Assembly: GCA_030038535.1 (NCBI GenBank)
Contig: JASHSV010000310.1
Location: 1-42,636 of the forward strand
Origin: Candidatus Acidiferrales bacterium
GTDB lineage: Bacteria > Acidobacteriota > Terriglobia > Acidiferrales > UBA7541
Length of the DNA: 42,636 nt
Reading direction: 5' to 3'
Position numbers and translations under genes: made by a program. This document shows, piece by piece, positions 8,540-16,516 of the stretch. The notes beneath the pieces are model-generated. The model was not told where the DNA came from and made no database searches. It saw only the letters and a program-made list of their open reading frames with translations. How positions within the stretch are numbered: the stretch's first letter is position 1; each line of letters opens with the position of its first letter.

Positions 8540-9346
8540 CTACTTATCGCGGCCATCGGATGCGAGGGTTTGACCGCCCGCGGCCCATATACGCTCCAGG
8601 TCGTAGTAATGCTGCGGATATTGGGGCGTGTAACGCAGGAAGGCCGGAATGGGATAACGGATGCCGCCTTTGTGGGTGCCCTCGAGGCCCTCAACCAATT
8701 CCGCCATTTTGGCGCCGGGGAGGGAAAACGCCATTTCGGTGTCGTCGGTTTGCGAGAAGACGCGGTCGCCATAGCAGGGGAGGATGACCTGGTACTCGCC
8801 GGAGAGAACGGGACGGATGATTTCGTCGGAGCAATCGACGCGACCGGTGAAGGAACTGGTGATGGCGCCGCCGCGTTTCCAGAGGGCTCCGGTGACGAGG
8901 CGCATGACCTGTGCCGGATTGCCGTAGATGATGACGGCGTCGGGAGCGAACTCTGCGCGCGCGGCCGGTGCGGTGACGAGATACTGACAAGTGCCGGCGG
9001 GCAGGCGATCGGTGGCGGCTTCGGTGCGCGCGCCGGCTTCCTTAGTGGCCGTGTACATGCCGCAGGCCAGATTTCCTTCCACGTAGTGATCGGTGAGCGG
9101 GGCGAGGCCGAAGGCGGTTTTGGTGAGGACGCAATTCACGTCCTCCTCGCCGACGGCCAAAGTCCAGCCGTAACGGCGTGACATGGCCACGGCCTGGCAG
9201 ATGGCGATTTGTACGTTCATGTCGCGACGCGGCCGCTTGGCCTTATCCGGGAGAGCTTCGCCGGCGCCGAAGAGTTTTGCGGCGACGGGAAACGTGGCGG
9301 GGCGGATGTGCGTTTCGATCTCGCGGGCAAACGTCTTGGCATCCAT
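8540..9346 (-). CDS. DUF169 family protein
   Basis: This 268-residue soluble protein is of the DUF169 (COG2043) family, whose biochemical role is unknown. Family-like segments include CQAVAMSRRYGWTL, VGEEDVNCVLTKTAFGL, DAVIIYGNPAQVMRLV and the ILPCYGDRVFSQTDDTEMAF region near the C-terminus. Conserved Cys residues are scattered through these segments (for example in NCVL, NLACGMY, RVDCSDE and LPCYGD). The start is the ATG at 9346, since GGAGG sits five bases before it; the 42 further codons upstream run through intergenic repeats. The Nudix gene follows 21 bases downstream. No signal peptide or membrane segment is seen. Family assignment is good; function is open. Confidence 0.82.
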   Translation of the reverse strand: MDAKTFAREIETHIRPATFPVAAKLFGAGEALPDKAKRPRRDMNVQIAICQAVAMSRRYGWTLAVGEEDVNCVLTKTAFGLAPLTDHYVEGNLACGMYTATKEAGARTEAATDRLPAGTCQYLVTAPAARAEFAPDAVIIYGNPAQVMRLVTGALWKRGGAITSSFTGRVDCSDEIIRPVLSGEYQVILPCYGDRVFSQTDDTEMAFSLPGAKMAELVEGLEGTHKGGIRYPIPAFLRYTPQYPQHYYDLERIWAAGGQTLASDGRDK

Positions 9347-9377
9347 GAGGGCCTCCGGGGAAATGATAGCTGAAAGA

Positions 9378-9398
9378 GTGGCGAGTGGCGGGTGGTGC
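9378..9398. repeat. Three degenerate heptanucleotide repeats
   Basis: GTGGCGA, GTGGCGG and GTGGTGC stand head to tail between the divergent DUF169 and LytTR genes. They share the seven-base period of three other intergenic tracts in this window. Confidence 0.55.
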
Positions 9399-9405
9399 CG
9401 AATCA

Positions 9406-9436
9406 CGTCCCGAAGTTTCGGGACGGGACTTCGGGA
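9406..9436. repeat. Two overlapping inverted repeats
   Basis: CGTCCCGAA (9406-9414) and TTCGGGACG (9417-9425) form a near-continuous palindrome. TCCCGAAGT (9408-9416) can instead pair with ACTTCGGGA (9428-9436). The two stems share one arm and exclude each other. They lie between divergent promoters, so a terminator is unlikely; a regulator site or a small repetitive element remains possible. Confidence 0.6.
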
Positions 9437-9480
9437 TCGAGATGGCGAGCGAGGAGCCACCGAACAACGCATAGATGCCC

Positions 9481-9486
9481 TATACT
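9481..9486 (+). promoter_or_regulatory. Candidate -10 box before the LytTR regulator gene
   Basis: TATACT lies 24 bases before the ATG at 9511 and matches five of six consensus positions. No convincing -35 box is found 16-18 bases upstream, so an activator or another sigma factor may be needed. Confidence 0.3.
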
Positions 9487-9510
9487 GTGAGCATTTGAGC
9501 TAGAGCAGAA

Positions 9511-10320
9511 ATGGCGATAACGACGATCCTGGTTGACGACGAAAAACCGGCGCGGGAAGAACTGGCGTACCTGCTGAAAGGATTTCCCGAAGTCCAGCTC
9601 GTGGCGCAGGGACGCAACGGCGTCGAAGGAGTGGCGCTGATCAAGGATCATTCGCCGGACTTGGTTTTCCTCGACGTGCAGATGCCGGGGCTGGACGGAT
9701 TCGGGGTGCTGAAGAAGCTGATGGACCGCAAGGTGCGGCTGCCGCAGATCGTGTTTGCGACGGCGTATGACAATTATGCGGTGCAGGCGTTTGAAGTGAA
9801 CGCGGTGGATTACGTGCTGAAGCCGTTCGACAAAGGGCGAATCGCGAAGGCGATTGCACGGGCAAAGAAGCAACTCGACGCGCAGGCTTCGCCGGTGGAG
9901 CGGCTGGAATCGCTGCTCACGCAAATGGGCGCGACGAGTGCGCCGGGCGCAACGGCGCGGCAGGCTGCCTCTGCCGTGCGTCCGCCGACGAAGCTGCTGC
10001 TGAAGGCGCAGCAGCGGATGCTGCTGGTGGATTCAGCGGACGTGGTGTACGCGACGATCGAAGACGGGTTGATCACGCTGGCGACGCGCGATGCGGAAGG
10101 GGCTTCGAACTACCGGACGATCGAGGAACTGCACGCGCAGCTCGATCCGGACAGTTTCTGGCGGGTGCATCGTTCGTATCTGGTGAATATCCATCACATC
10201 AAGGAATTGGTGCCGTGGTTCAAATCGAGCTACGTGCTGCGCATGAACGACAAGAAGCAGAGTGAGATCCCGGTGAGCCGAAACCAGACGCGGCGGCTGC
10301 GGGAGCTGCTGAAACTGTAA
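9511..10320 (+). CDS. LytTR-family response regulator
   Basis: This is a 269-residue response regulator with an N-terminal receiver domain and a C-terminal LytTR DNA-binding domain. The receiver shows the acidic pair in VDDEKPAREE (Asp9, Asp10), the phospho-acceptor Asp55 in LVFLDVQMPGLDG and the conserved Lys in VDYVLKPF. A linker of about 45 residues leads to the LytTR domain (about 165-268), with the typical DSFWRVHRSYLVNIHHIKEL and PVSRNQTRRLRELL segments. No LytS-type kinase is adjacent, so it is an orphan here. The gene heads a long plus-strand run; its TAA shares one base with the ATG of the acyl-CoA dehydrogenase gene. Confidence 0.95.
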   Translation: MAITTILVDDEKPAREELAYLLKGFPEVQLVAQGRNGVEGVALIKDHSPDLVFLDVQMPGLDGFGVLKKLMDRKVRLPQIVFATAYDNYAVQAFEVNAVDYVLKPFDKGRIAKAIARAKKQLDAQASPVERLESLLTQMGATSAPGATARQAASAVRPPTKLLLKAQQRMLLVDSADVVYATIEDGLITLATRDAEGASNYRTIEELHAQLDPDSFWRVHRSYLVNIHHIKELVPWFKSSYVLRMNDKKQSEIPVSRNQTRRLRELLKL

Positions 10321-11528
10321 TGGATTTCTCGCTAACCGACGACCAGCGCCTGCTGAAAGACACCATCCGCCAATTCATGGAGGCAGAGGTGCGTCCCATC
10401 CTTCGCCAATACGAGAAAGAGGAGAGATTCCCGGCGGAACAGGTGCGGCGGCTGGGCGAGCTGGGCTGCTGCGGCATGACCGTGCCGGAGGAATGGGGGG
10501 GAAGCGCGGCGGACACGCTGACGTATGTGCTGATGCTGGAGGAAGTGGCGCGGGTGTGCGCTTCCACAGCGGTGACGCTGAGCGTGACGAATTCGGTGTG
10601 CGCGGCGCCTATCGCGCGGCACGGCACAGCGGAGCAGAAAGAGCGGTTTCTGCGGCGGCTGGCGACGGGTGAGTGGCTGGGCGCGTTTTGCCTGACGGAG
10701 CCGCAGGCGGGGTCGGATTCGGCGGCGATCGAGACGAAGGCAGTGGCCTCCGATAGCGGGCAGTGCTACAGGCTGACGGGAACGAAAAGCTGGGTGACGA
10801 ACGGGGGAGTTGCGTCGGTCTATCTCGTGTTTGCGAAGACGGAACCGGCGGCGGGGGCGCGAGGAGTGACGGCGTTCCTCCTGACGCCTGACCTGCCCGG
10901 CTTCCGCGTCGCGCGCTTTGAGGATAAGATGGGATTGAAGATGTCAAAGACCGCGGAACTCCGTTTCGACGAGTGCGAAGTTCCCGCGGCAAACCGGCTG
11001 GGCGCGCCGGGGCAGGGATTGAAAATCGCGCTCGAGGCGCTCGACGGCGGACGGGTGGGCATCGCGGCGCAAGCACTGGGGATTGCACAGGGGGCCTTCG
11101 AAGCGGCCGTGGGGTATGCGAAAGACCGCCGGGCGTTCGGCAAAAAGCTGGGCGAATTTCAAGCCGTTCAGTGGATGCTCGCAGACATGCAGACGGAAAT
11201 TGAAGCGGCGCGCATGCTGACGTATTACGCCGCATGGAAGCAGGACGAGGGAAAGAGCCGGGGCCTCTCGCCGCTCGAAGCGCGGGTGGGGCCGCACGCG
11301 TCGCGCGCGAAACTCTACGCGAGCGAAATGGTGAACCGGGTGGCGTACAAAGCGGTGCAAGTGCACGGGAGCATGGGATACTCGCGCGAGATGGACGTGG
11401 AACGGATGTACCGCGACGCGCGGGTGATCACGATTTACGAGGGGACGAGCGAAATCCAGCGGACGGTAATTGCGCGCGAATTGCTCGCGGCCATGGGCGC
11501 ACATGAAGTGGCGGAGACGAAGGCGTGA
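10320..11528 (+). CDS. Acyl-CoA dehydrogenase
   Basis: This is an FAD-dependent acyl-CoA dehydrogenase of 402 residues, the usual size for soluble short- and branched-chain enzymes. It shows the N-terminal helical domain (SLTDDQRLLKDTIRQF), the FAD segment CLTEPQAGSDSA, and the ITIYEGTSEIQR motif with the catalytic glutamate at residue 374. VQVHGSMGYSREMDVERMYR is also typical of the family. It oxidises an acyl-CoA to the trans-2-enoyl-CoA and passes electrons to ETF. The chain-length preference is not clear; the Glu position is that of short/medium-chain rather than isovaleryl-CoA enzymes. Its start overlaps the stop of the LytTR gene by one base and its end overlaps trpS by four. Confidence 0.93.
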   Translation: MDFSLTDDQRLLKDTIRQFMEAEVRPILRQYEKEERFPAEQVRRLGELGCCGMTVPEEWGGSAADTLTYVLMLEEVARVCASTAVTLSVTNSVCAAPIARHGTAEQKERFLRRLATGEWLGAFCLTEPQAGSDSAAIETKAVASDSGQCYRLTGTKSWVTNGGVASVYLVFAKTEPAAGARGVTAFLLTPDLPGFRVARFEDKMGLKMSKTAELRFDECEVPAANRLGAPGQGLKIALEALDGGRVGIAAQALGIAQGAFEAAVGYAKDRRAFGKKLGEFQAVQWMLADMQTEIEAARMLTYYAAWKQDEGKSRGLSPLEARVGPHASRAKLYASEMVNRVAYKAVQVHGSMGYSREMDVERMYRDARVITIYEGTSEIQRTVIARELLAAMGAHEVAETKA

Positions 11529-12814
11529 GCCCGGGCAAAGCGGAAGCCGAGCCAGCCGCGCCCGCGACGCCGACACGCCGGAAGCGGGTGCTGAGCGGGA
11601 TGCGGCCGACCGGGCATCTGCACATCGGGCACTATTTCGGGGCGCTCCAGAACTGGATCAAATTGCAGGACGAGTACGAATGCTTTTACTGCGTGGTCGA
11701 TTGGCACGCGCTGACGACGGATTACGCCGACACGTCGCAGGTGGCGCAAAACACGCTGGAAGTGGCGATCGACTGGCTGGCTCTGGGGCTGGATCCGCAG
11801 AAATCCACATTTTTTGTGCAGTCGCAGGTGCCGGAGCATGCGGAGTTGCACCTGCTGCTTTCCATGGTGACGCCGCTCGGCTGGCTCGAGCGGGTGCCGA
11901 CGTACAAGGAGCAGCTCGAGAACATCAAGGACAAGAACCTGCATACGTACGGTTTTCTGGGCTATCCGGTGCTGCAAGCGGCGGACATCGCGATGTACAA
12001 CGCAGACCTGGTTCCGGTGGGCGAGGACCAGGTGTCACACGTGGAGCTTACACGCGAGATCGTCCGGCGCTTTAATTATTTCAACGGGGGCAAGCTCCAG
12101 CCAGGGCTCACTCCGAAGCAACAGTGGGAGGCCGCACAAATTGCCGTGCCCAAGCTGCCTGAGGGCTACTTTGAAGGCGGGGTGAAGGGCGATTTTTCCA
12201 ACCTGCTTTCGGAGGCGCGCAGCGAGCGCGGGCTGGAGAGCTATCTGGACGTGCTGCGGAACAATCCGAAGTATTTCACGAACCCGGACATACTGACCGA
12301 ACCGGCGGTTATGCTCACACAGACCCCGCGAATTCCCGGAACCGACGGCCGGAAAATGTCCAAGAGCTACGGGAATGCGATTCTGCTGGATGAAGAGGAT
12401 GAAGCCATCCGGCAAAAGACAAAAGTGATGATGACCGATCCGGCGCGGAAACGCCGGACGGACCCCGGGAATCCCGACGTGTGCCCTGTGTACGACTGGC
12501 ACAAGCTGTTCTCGCCGGCCGAAACGCTGGTGTGGGCGGCGAAGGGCTGCCGGAGCGCGGGAATCGGGTGCATCGAGTGCAAGGCGGCGATGGCGGAGAA
12601 CCTGATCAAGTGGATCGGGCCGGTGCGCGCGCGGCGGAAAGAGTTCGAGTCCAGGCCCGACCGAGTCCAGGAGATTCTCGCAGAGGGCGCGGCGCAGGCG
12701 CGCAAGACAGCGGGGCAGACAATGGCGCGCGTGCGGTCGGCGGTTTTCGGGACGGCGCAGGGGGAAGCGACGAAGACGCCCGCTGCAACCGCGGGTTCGA
12801 AGGCGGCGCACTAG
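11525..12814 (+). CDS. trpS: Tryptophanyl-tRNA synthetase with four-Cys motif
   Basis: This class I synthetase charges tRNA-Trp. The signature HIGHYFGAL (residues 33-41) and GRKMSKSYGN (275-284) are intact, and the GSGM-like loop appears as LSGMRPTG. It starts at a GTG that overlaps the stop of the preceding gene by four bases. At 429 residues it is about 100 longer than usual. Some 20 come from an N-terminal extension and about 60 from an insertion between RFN (184) and KMSKS (277). The C-terminal domain holds Cys320, Cys342, Cys349 and Cys352, close to the C-x22-C-x6-C-x2-C iron-sulphur motif known from Thermotoga TrpRS (here the first spacing is 21). One base separates its stop from scpA. 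Confidence 0.96.
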   Translation: MSPGKAEAEPAAPATPTRRKRVLSGMRPTGHLHIGHYFGALQNWIKLQDEYECFYCVVDWHALTTDYADTSQVAQNTLEVAIDWLALGLDPQKSTFFVQSQVPEHAELHLLLSMVTPLGWLERVPTYKEQLENIKDKNLHTYGFLGYPVLQAADIAMYNADLVPVGEDQVSHVELTREIVRRFNYFNGGKLQPGLTPKQQWEAAQIAVPKLPEGYFEGGVKGDFSNLLSEARSERGLESYLDVLRNNPKYFTNPDILTEPAVMLTQTPRIPGTDGRKMSKSYGNAILLDEEDEAIRQKTKVMMTDPARKRRTDPGNPDVCPVYDWHKLFSPAETLVWAAKGCRSAGIGCIECKAAMAENLIKWIGPVRARRKEFESRPDRVQEILAEGAAQARKTAGQTMARVRSAVFGTAQGEATKTPAATAGSKAAH

Positions 12815-12815
12815 A

Positions 12816-13616
12816 ATGGCGGCACCCGAGCCATCGATCGCGTTTCTGGTTCACCTGGAGAGTTACGAGGGGCCGCTCGATTTGCTGCTGGATTTAATCC
12901 GCAAGCAGGAAATCAATATCCACGACATCCCCATCGCGCGAATCACAGGACAATATCTCGAAGCGCTGCACCGAATGGAAGAGCTGGACATAAACGTGTC
13001 CGGTGAATTCCTGTACATGGCATCGACGCTGATTTACATCAAGTCGAAGATGCTGCTGCCGGTGGACCCGGACGCGCCACCGGAAGAGCAGGACCCCCGG
13101 CACGAGCTGGTGCACCAACTGCTGGAACACGAGAAATTCAAGAGCGCAGCGCAAATGCTCTACGAGCGGCAGCAAATTGAATCACACGTGTTTTCGAAGC
13201 CGGACCTTTCGCTCTACGAAGGCGACACGGTGGAAGGTGAGCTGGTGGTGTCGCTGGTGGACTTGGTGAAGGTGTTCCAACAGATCCTGGACCGGAAGCG
13301 CCAGGAAACAAAGATCGAGTTGCAACACGACCGGTTTACAGTGGCGCAGATGATCGAGCTGCTGCGCAAGCGGCTGTCGGCGGAAGAAGAAGGTGTGTCG
13401 CTGGCGCGATTCTTCGAGGATTGTCCTTCGCGGAATGCCATGATCGTGGCCTTCATCGCCGTGCTGGAGCTGGTGCGGCTGCAGGCAGTGGTGCTGACGC
13501 AAAAGACGCTATTCAGCGAGATCTATTTGCGGAAGACGCGGGACTTTGAAGCCGTGCTGGCCGCGCAGGCGGCGGGAGTGGACGCGGGATTGGAGATCGA
13601 CAGCCAGTATGCCTGA
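12816..13616 (+). CDS. scpA: Segregation and condensation protein A
   Basis: ScpA is the kleisin that links the two SMC heads in the bacterial condensin used for chromosome segregation. The 266-residue protein has the N-terminal kleisin signature ESYEGPLDLLLDLIRKQEIN, the IPIARITGQYLEAL helix and the KSKMLLP segment. A C-terminal winged-helix part contains FLAIL-like segments (MIVAFIAVLELVRLQ). ScpB follows immediately and overlaps it by eight bases, so the two are cotranslated and probably form the ScpAB complex. No smc gene is in the window. Confidence 0.97.
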   Translation: MAAPEPSIAFLVHLESYEGPLDLLLDLIRKQEINIHDIPIARITGQYLEALHRMEELDINVSGEFLYMASTLIYIKSKMLLPVDPDAPPEEQDPRHELVHQLLEHEKFKSAAQMLYERQQIESHVFSKPDLSLYEGDTVEGELVVSLVDLVKVFQQILDRKRQETKIELQHDRFTVAQMIELLRKRLSAEEEGVSLARFFEDCPSRNAMIVAFIAVLELVRLQAVVLTQKTLFSEIYLRKTRDFEAVLAAQAAGVDAGLEIDSQYA

Positions 13617-14322
13617 AGAATTTGCCCGCGAACCTGCTGCTGGTGCGCCGGAAGCGATGCCCGAGGGCGGCGTGGCGGCGGCACCAGTTGGTCCCGGCCC
13701 TGAATTGCGCGCGGCGATTGAAGCCGTCGTGTACGCAGCCGAGGAGCCGGTGACCGTGGCGCAGATTGCTTCCGCCGTCCACGGAGAACGGGACGCGGTG
13801 CGGCGGGCGTTGCGCGAGCTTGCAGATTCCTATGCGGGCGACGAGCGCGGAATCGGAATCCGGGAGGTGGCCGGGGGCTACAAGTTCTATACCAAGCCGC
13901 AGCATCACGATGCGGTACGGCGATTTATCAAGAGTCTTCAACCGCCGCTGCGGCTCTCGATGCCGGCGCTCGAGACTCTTTCGGTGATTGCCTACAAGCA
14001 GCCGGTGACGCTGCCGGAAATACAGGAAATCCGCGGGGTGCAGGCCGCGGGGGTGATCAAGACGCTGCTGGAGCGCGGGATGATCACAACGGCGGGTCGG
14101 AAAGAAGCGCTGGGGCGGCCGATTCTCTACCGGACGACGAAGGAATTCCTGATGCGGTTCGGGCTGGGGGGAGTGGAGGATTTGCCGAGCCTGAAGGAAT
14201 TCGAGGCGCTGGCTCGCGCGGCGCTGGGAGAGGATGGAATCGTTGAGGAAGAGCTGGGAGAACCGGCGGGCGGCGGAGAATCCGGAGAGACGGGGATTGG
14301 GGATGGCGTCGGACCGGAATAG
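13609..14322 (+). CDS. scpB: Segregation and condensation protein B
   Basis: ScpB is the kite-type partner of ScpA in the SMC-ScpAB condensin. The 237-residue protein has two winged-helix domains. The first begins ELRAAIEAVVYAAEEPVTV, and the second contains LSMPALETLSVIAYKQPVT and EIQEIRGVQAAGVIKTLLERG, all highly characteristic. The ATG at 13609 lies inside the last codons of scpA; a longer frame starts further upstream but reads the scpA region. The C-terminal 50 residues are acidic and low in complexity (many Glu and Gly), with no predicted fold. A 91-base gap with heptanucleotide repeats follows. Confidence 0.96.
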   Translation: MPEEFAREPAAGAPEAMPEGGVAAAPVGPGPELRAAIEAVVYAAEEPVTVAQIASAVHGERDAVRRALRELADSYAGDERGIGIREVAGGYKFYTKPQHHDAVRRFIKSLQPPLRLSMPALETLSVIAYKQPVTLPEIQEIRGVQAAGVIKTLLERGMITTAGRKEALGRPILYRTTKEFLMRFGLGGVEDLPSLKEFEALARAALGEDGIVEEELGEPAGGGESGETGIGDGVGPE

Positions 14323-14325
14323 ACC

Positions 14326-14353
14326 GGAAATAGGGAAACGAAATTCGAAAAAC
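14326..14353. repeat. Four degenerate heptanucleotide repeats
   Basis: GGAAATA, GGGAAAC, GAAATTC and GAAAAAC stand in tandem four bases after the scpB stop codon. The period and A-rich G-first units match the tracts at 16954 and 31463. Confidence 0.6.
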
Positions 14354-14413
14354 GGATGAGCAATCATGAGGCGCGCAACGCGGCCGACAGCGAACAGGAC
14401 CAGCCACTGACAC

Positions 14414-15322
14414 ATGCTTGAGAGATTACAGAAGATTATTTCGCGGGCGGGGATTGCATCGCGGCGGCGCGCCGAACAGCTCATTTTGTCGGGCGCGGTG
14501 ACGGTGAATGGCCACGTGGTGACCGAACTGGGCACAAAGGCGGATGCCGACCGAGACCACATCGCGGTCGGCCCGCGGGTCGTACGCATGGACGAGGCAG
14601 GGCGCGACCGCTACTTTGCATTCAACAAGCCGACGAGAGTGGTTTCCACGCTGAATGATCCGGAAGGGCGTCCCTGCCTGGGGCCGTATGTGCGGGCGCA
14701 TAAGGGGCGATTGTTTCCGGTCGGGCGGCTGGAATTCGACGCCGCAGGGGTCCTGATTTTGACGAGCGATGGGGAGCTGGCCAGCGACCTGATGCGTGCA
14801 GCGGGGGCGTTGCCCCAGACGTGGCGATTCAAAGTGAAAGGGCGAATCGACGAGAGCGTGCGAGAGGCGATCGAGCGGGACGCGCAGGCGCGCGTGCGTA
14901 TGTACCGCGATGGGGCGAATGCGTGGTACGAGGGCAGGCTGCGAAATGCGCCACGCGATTTGCTGCGACAGTCGCTCCAGAGGCACGGCGTCCTTCTGGA
15001 AAAAATGGTGCGCGCGGAGTTCGCGGGAATCGAACTGGCACAACTGCCAGCCGGCCATATGCGTGAACTTTCGGCGGCGGAAGTGGCCACGTTGCGACGG
15101 GCTACGCAGGGACGCGCGGAGCCGGTGCACGCGCCGCGCGAAGTCCGAGCGGGGGCGGCGGCTCGGCGCGGAACATTCGCGGTGCGGAAGAAGAGGTCCG
15201 GTGCAGGACCGGCGTGGCGGGGCGGGCATGCGCGCGGGCAGCGACCCTGGTCTGGATCGCGCATTCGAGGAGCGCGGCAAAAAAGGCAGGGCGGGCGCGC
15301 ACCGGAGGGAAAGGCGAGGTGA
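14414..15322 (+). CDS. RsuA/RluB-like pseudouridine synthase, degenerate active site
   Basis: The protein has 302 residues. Residues 1-50 form an S4 RNA-binding domain (LQKIISRAGIASRRRAEQLI). The RsuA/RluB-type core follows with YFAFNKPTRVVST and FPVGRLEFDAAGVLILTSDG. In active family members the motif reads GRLD, with the Asp as the essential catalytic residue; here it is GRLE (Glu107), with an Asp two residues later. The second signature, normally EGKNRQVRRM, aligns without gaps to residues 178-187 but reads NAPRDLLRQS. The last 70 residues are Arg/Gly/Ala-rich and probably disordered. No frameshift explains the changes. It sits where rluB usually lies, between scpB and hisC, and its TGA overlaps the hisC ATG. 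The fold is secure; activity as a pseudouridine synthase is doubtful. Confidence 0.85.
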   Translation: MLERLQKIISRAGIASRRRAEQLILSGAVTVNGHVVTELGTKADADRDHIAVGPRVVRMDEAGRDRYFAFNKPTRVVSTLNDPEGRPCLGPYVRAHKGRLFPVGRLEFDAAGVLILTSDGELASDLMRAAGALPQTWRFKVKGRIDESVREAIERDAQARVRMYRDGANAWYEGRLRNAPRDLLRQSLQRHGVLLEKMVRAEFAGIELAQLPAGHMRELSAAEVATLRRATQGRAEPVHAPREVRAGAAARRGTFAVRKKRSGAGPAWRGGHARGQRPWSGSRIRGARQKRQGGRAPEGKAR

Positions 15323-16473
15323 TGACCGGAAAACCCATCGACGAACAGGTGCCCGCCTGGATTCGCGAAATTCAGGCGTACCAGCCGGGGCGGCCGATCG
15401 AGGAAGTGGAACGCGAACTGGGCATCCACGCTGTAAAGCTGGCATCGAACGAAAATCCGTTGGGCCCATCGCCGATGGCGGTGGCCGCGGCACGGCGGGC
15501 GATGAGCGATTCGAACTGGTATCCGGATGGCGCGGGCTACTATTTGAGGAAAAAGCTTTCCGAGCAGATGGGAATGGAAATGGAGCGGTTGATGCTGGGG
15601 GCCGGCTCCTGCGAATTGATCGACCTCGCCGCACGCACGCTGCTGACGCCGGGGGACAATGCAGTGAACTCGGAAGGGTCGTTCCCGCTCTATTACTCGG
15701 CAGTGCGCGCGACGGGAGAGCGGCTGAAGCTTGTGCCGCTGCGGGATTTTACGTTCGACCTCGAGGGCATCGCGCGGGCTACCGATGAACGCACGAAGGT
15801 CATTTATCTCGCGAACCCGAATAATCCGACGGGGACAATCTTCCTGGCGGATGCGTTTGAGGCGTTTCTCGCACGGATTCCCGCGAGCGCGCTGGTGGTG
15901 CTGGACGAAGCGTATTACGAATATGCGGACCGTCCGGGATACTCGCGCTCGCTGGATCTGGTGCGCGAGGGCCGGAACCTTTTCGTGCTGCGCACATTTT
16001 CGAAAGTTTATGGACTGGCGGGGATGCGGGTGGGGTACGCCGCGGGTCCTGCCGGACTCATCGCGCAGATGAACAAGGTAAGGCAGCCATTCAATGTTTC
16101 TGGCGTGTCGTTGGCCGCGGCCTGGGCGGCGCTGGATGATTTAGAGCACGTGAGGCGATCGGTTGAAAACAACCGGAGCGGGTTAGCGCAGCTGGAAGCG
16201 GGATTGCGGGGGCAGGGGATCGCGTTCGTGCCGTCGGCAGCGAATTTCATCCTGGTGCACATCGGGCCGGAGGCCAACCGAATCGCAGACGCGATGCTGC
16301 GACTGGGAGTGATTGTACGCCCGATGGCCTGGATGGGATTTCCTGAAGCAATCCGGGTGAGTGTGGGCACGCCGGAGGAGAACAACAAGTTTCTTACGGC
16401 GCTGGGGGAGGCGCGCGCATCGGCGGAGGGACGGCGGCCGCAGGCCGTAAGCCCGGGGCAGCCGAGAGGCTAG
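15322..16473 (+). CDS. hisC: Histidinol-phosphate aminotransferase
   Basis: This PLP-dependent fold-type I aminotransferase of 383 residues converts imidazole-acetol phosphate to histidinol phosphate in histidine synthesis; HisC enzymes often also act on aromatic 2-oxo acids. Family motifs are KLASNENPLGPSP, ANPNNPTGT, LDEAYYEYA and TFSKVYGLAGMRVGYAAG, with the PLP lysine at residue 228. I chose the ATG at 15322, which overlaps the preceding TGA and has GGAGG within 16 bases; a longer frame begins at 15214 inside the previous gene. No other his gene is present, so an aromatic-acid role (tyrosine or phenylalanine synthesis) is also possible. Confidence 0.93.
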   Translation: MTGKPIDEQVPAWIREIQAYQPGRPIEEVERELGIHAVKLASNENPLGPSPMAVAAARRAMSDSNWYPDGAGYYLRKKLSEQMGMEMERLMLGAGSCELIDLAARTLLTPGDNAVNSEGSFPLYYSAVRATGERLKLVPLRDFTFDLEGIARATDERTKVIYLANPNNPTGTIFLADAFEAFLARIPASALVVLDEAYYEYADRPGYSRSLDLVREGRNLFVLRTFSKVYGLAGMRVGYAAGPAGLIAQMNKVRQPFNVSGVSLAAAWAALDDLEHVRRSVENNRSGLAQLEAGLRGQGIAFVPSAANFILVHIGPEANRIADAMLRLGVIVRPMAWMGFPEAIRVSVGTPEENNKFLTALGEARASAEGRRPQAVSPGQPRG

Positions 16474-16495
16474 GGCGCGAAAACGCGGGGTGGCG

Positions 16496-16501
16496 TATTC
16501 T
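16496..16501 (+). promoter_or_regulatory. Candidate -10 box close to the CoA-binding protein gene
   Basis: TATTCT matches five of six positions of the -10 consensus and ends 15 bases before the ATG at 16517. There is no -35 box at the right distance and no ribosome-binding site before the ATG. A very short leader is implied if it is used. Confidence 0.2.
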
Positions 16502-16516
16502 AGAAACTGCGTCCCG

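Noticed and set aside
14732-14980. Frameshift as an explanation for the lost motifs of the RluB-like protein.
   Set aside because: The other two frames do not contain the missing motif residues, and flanking parts of the protein stay in one frame.
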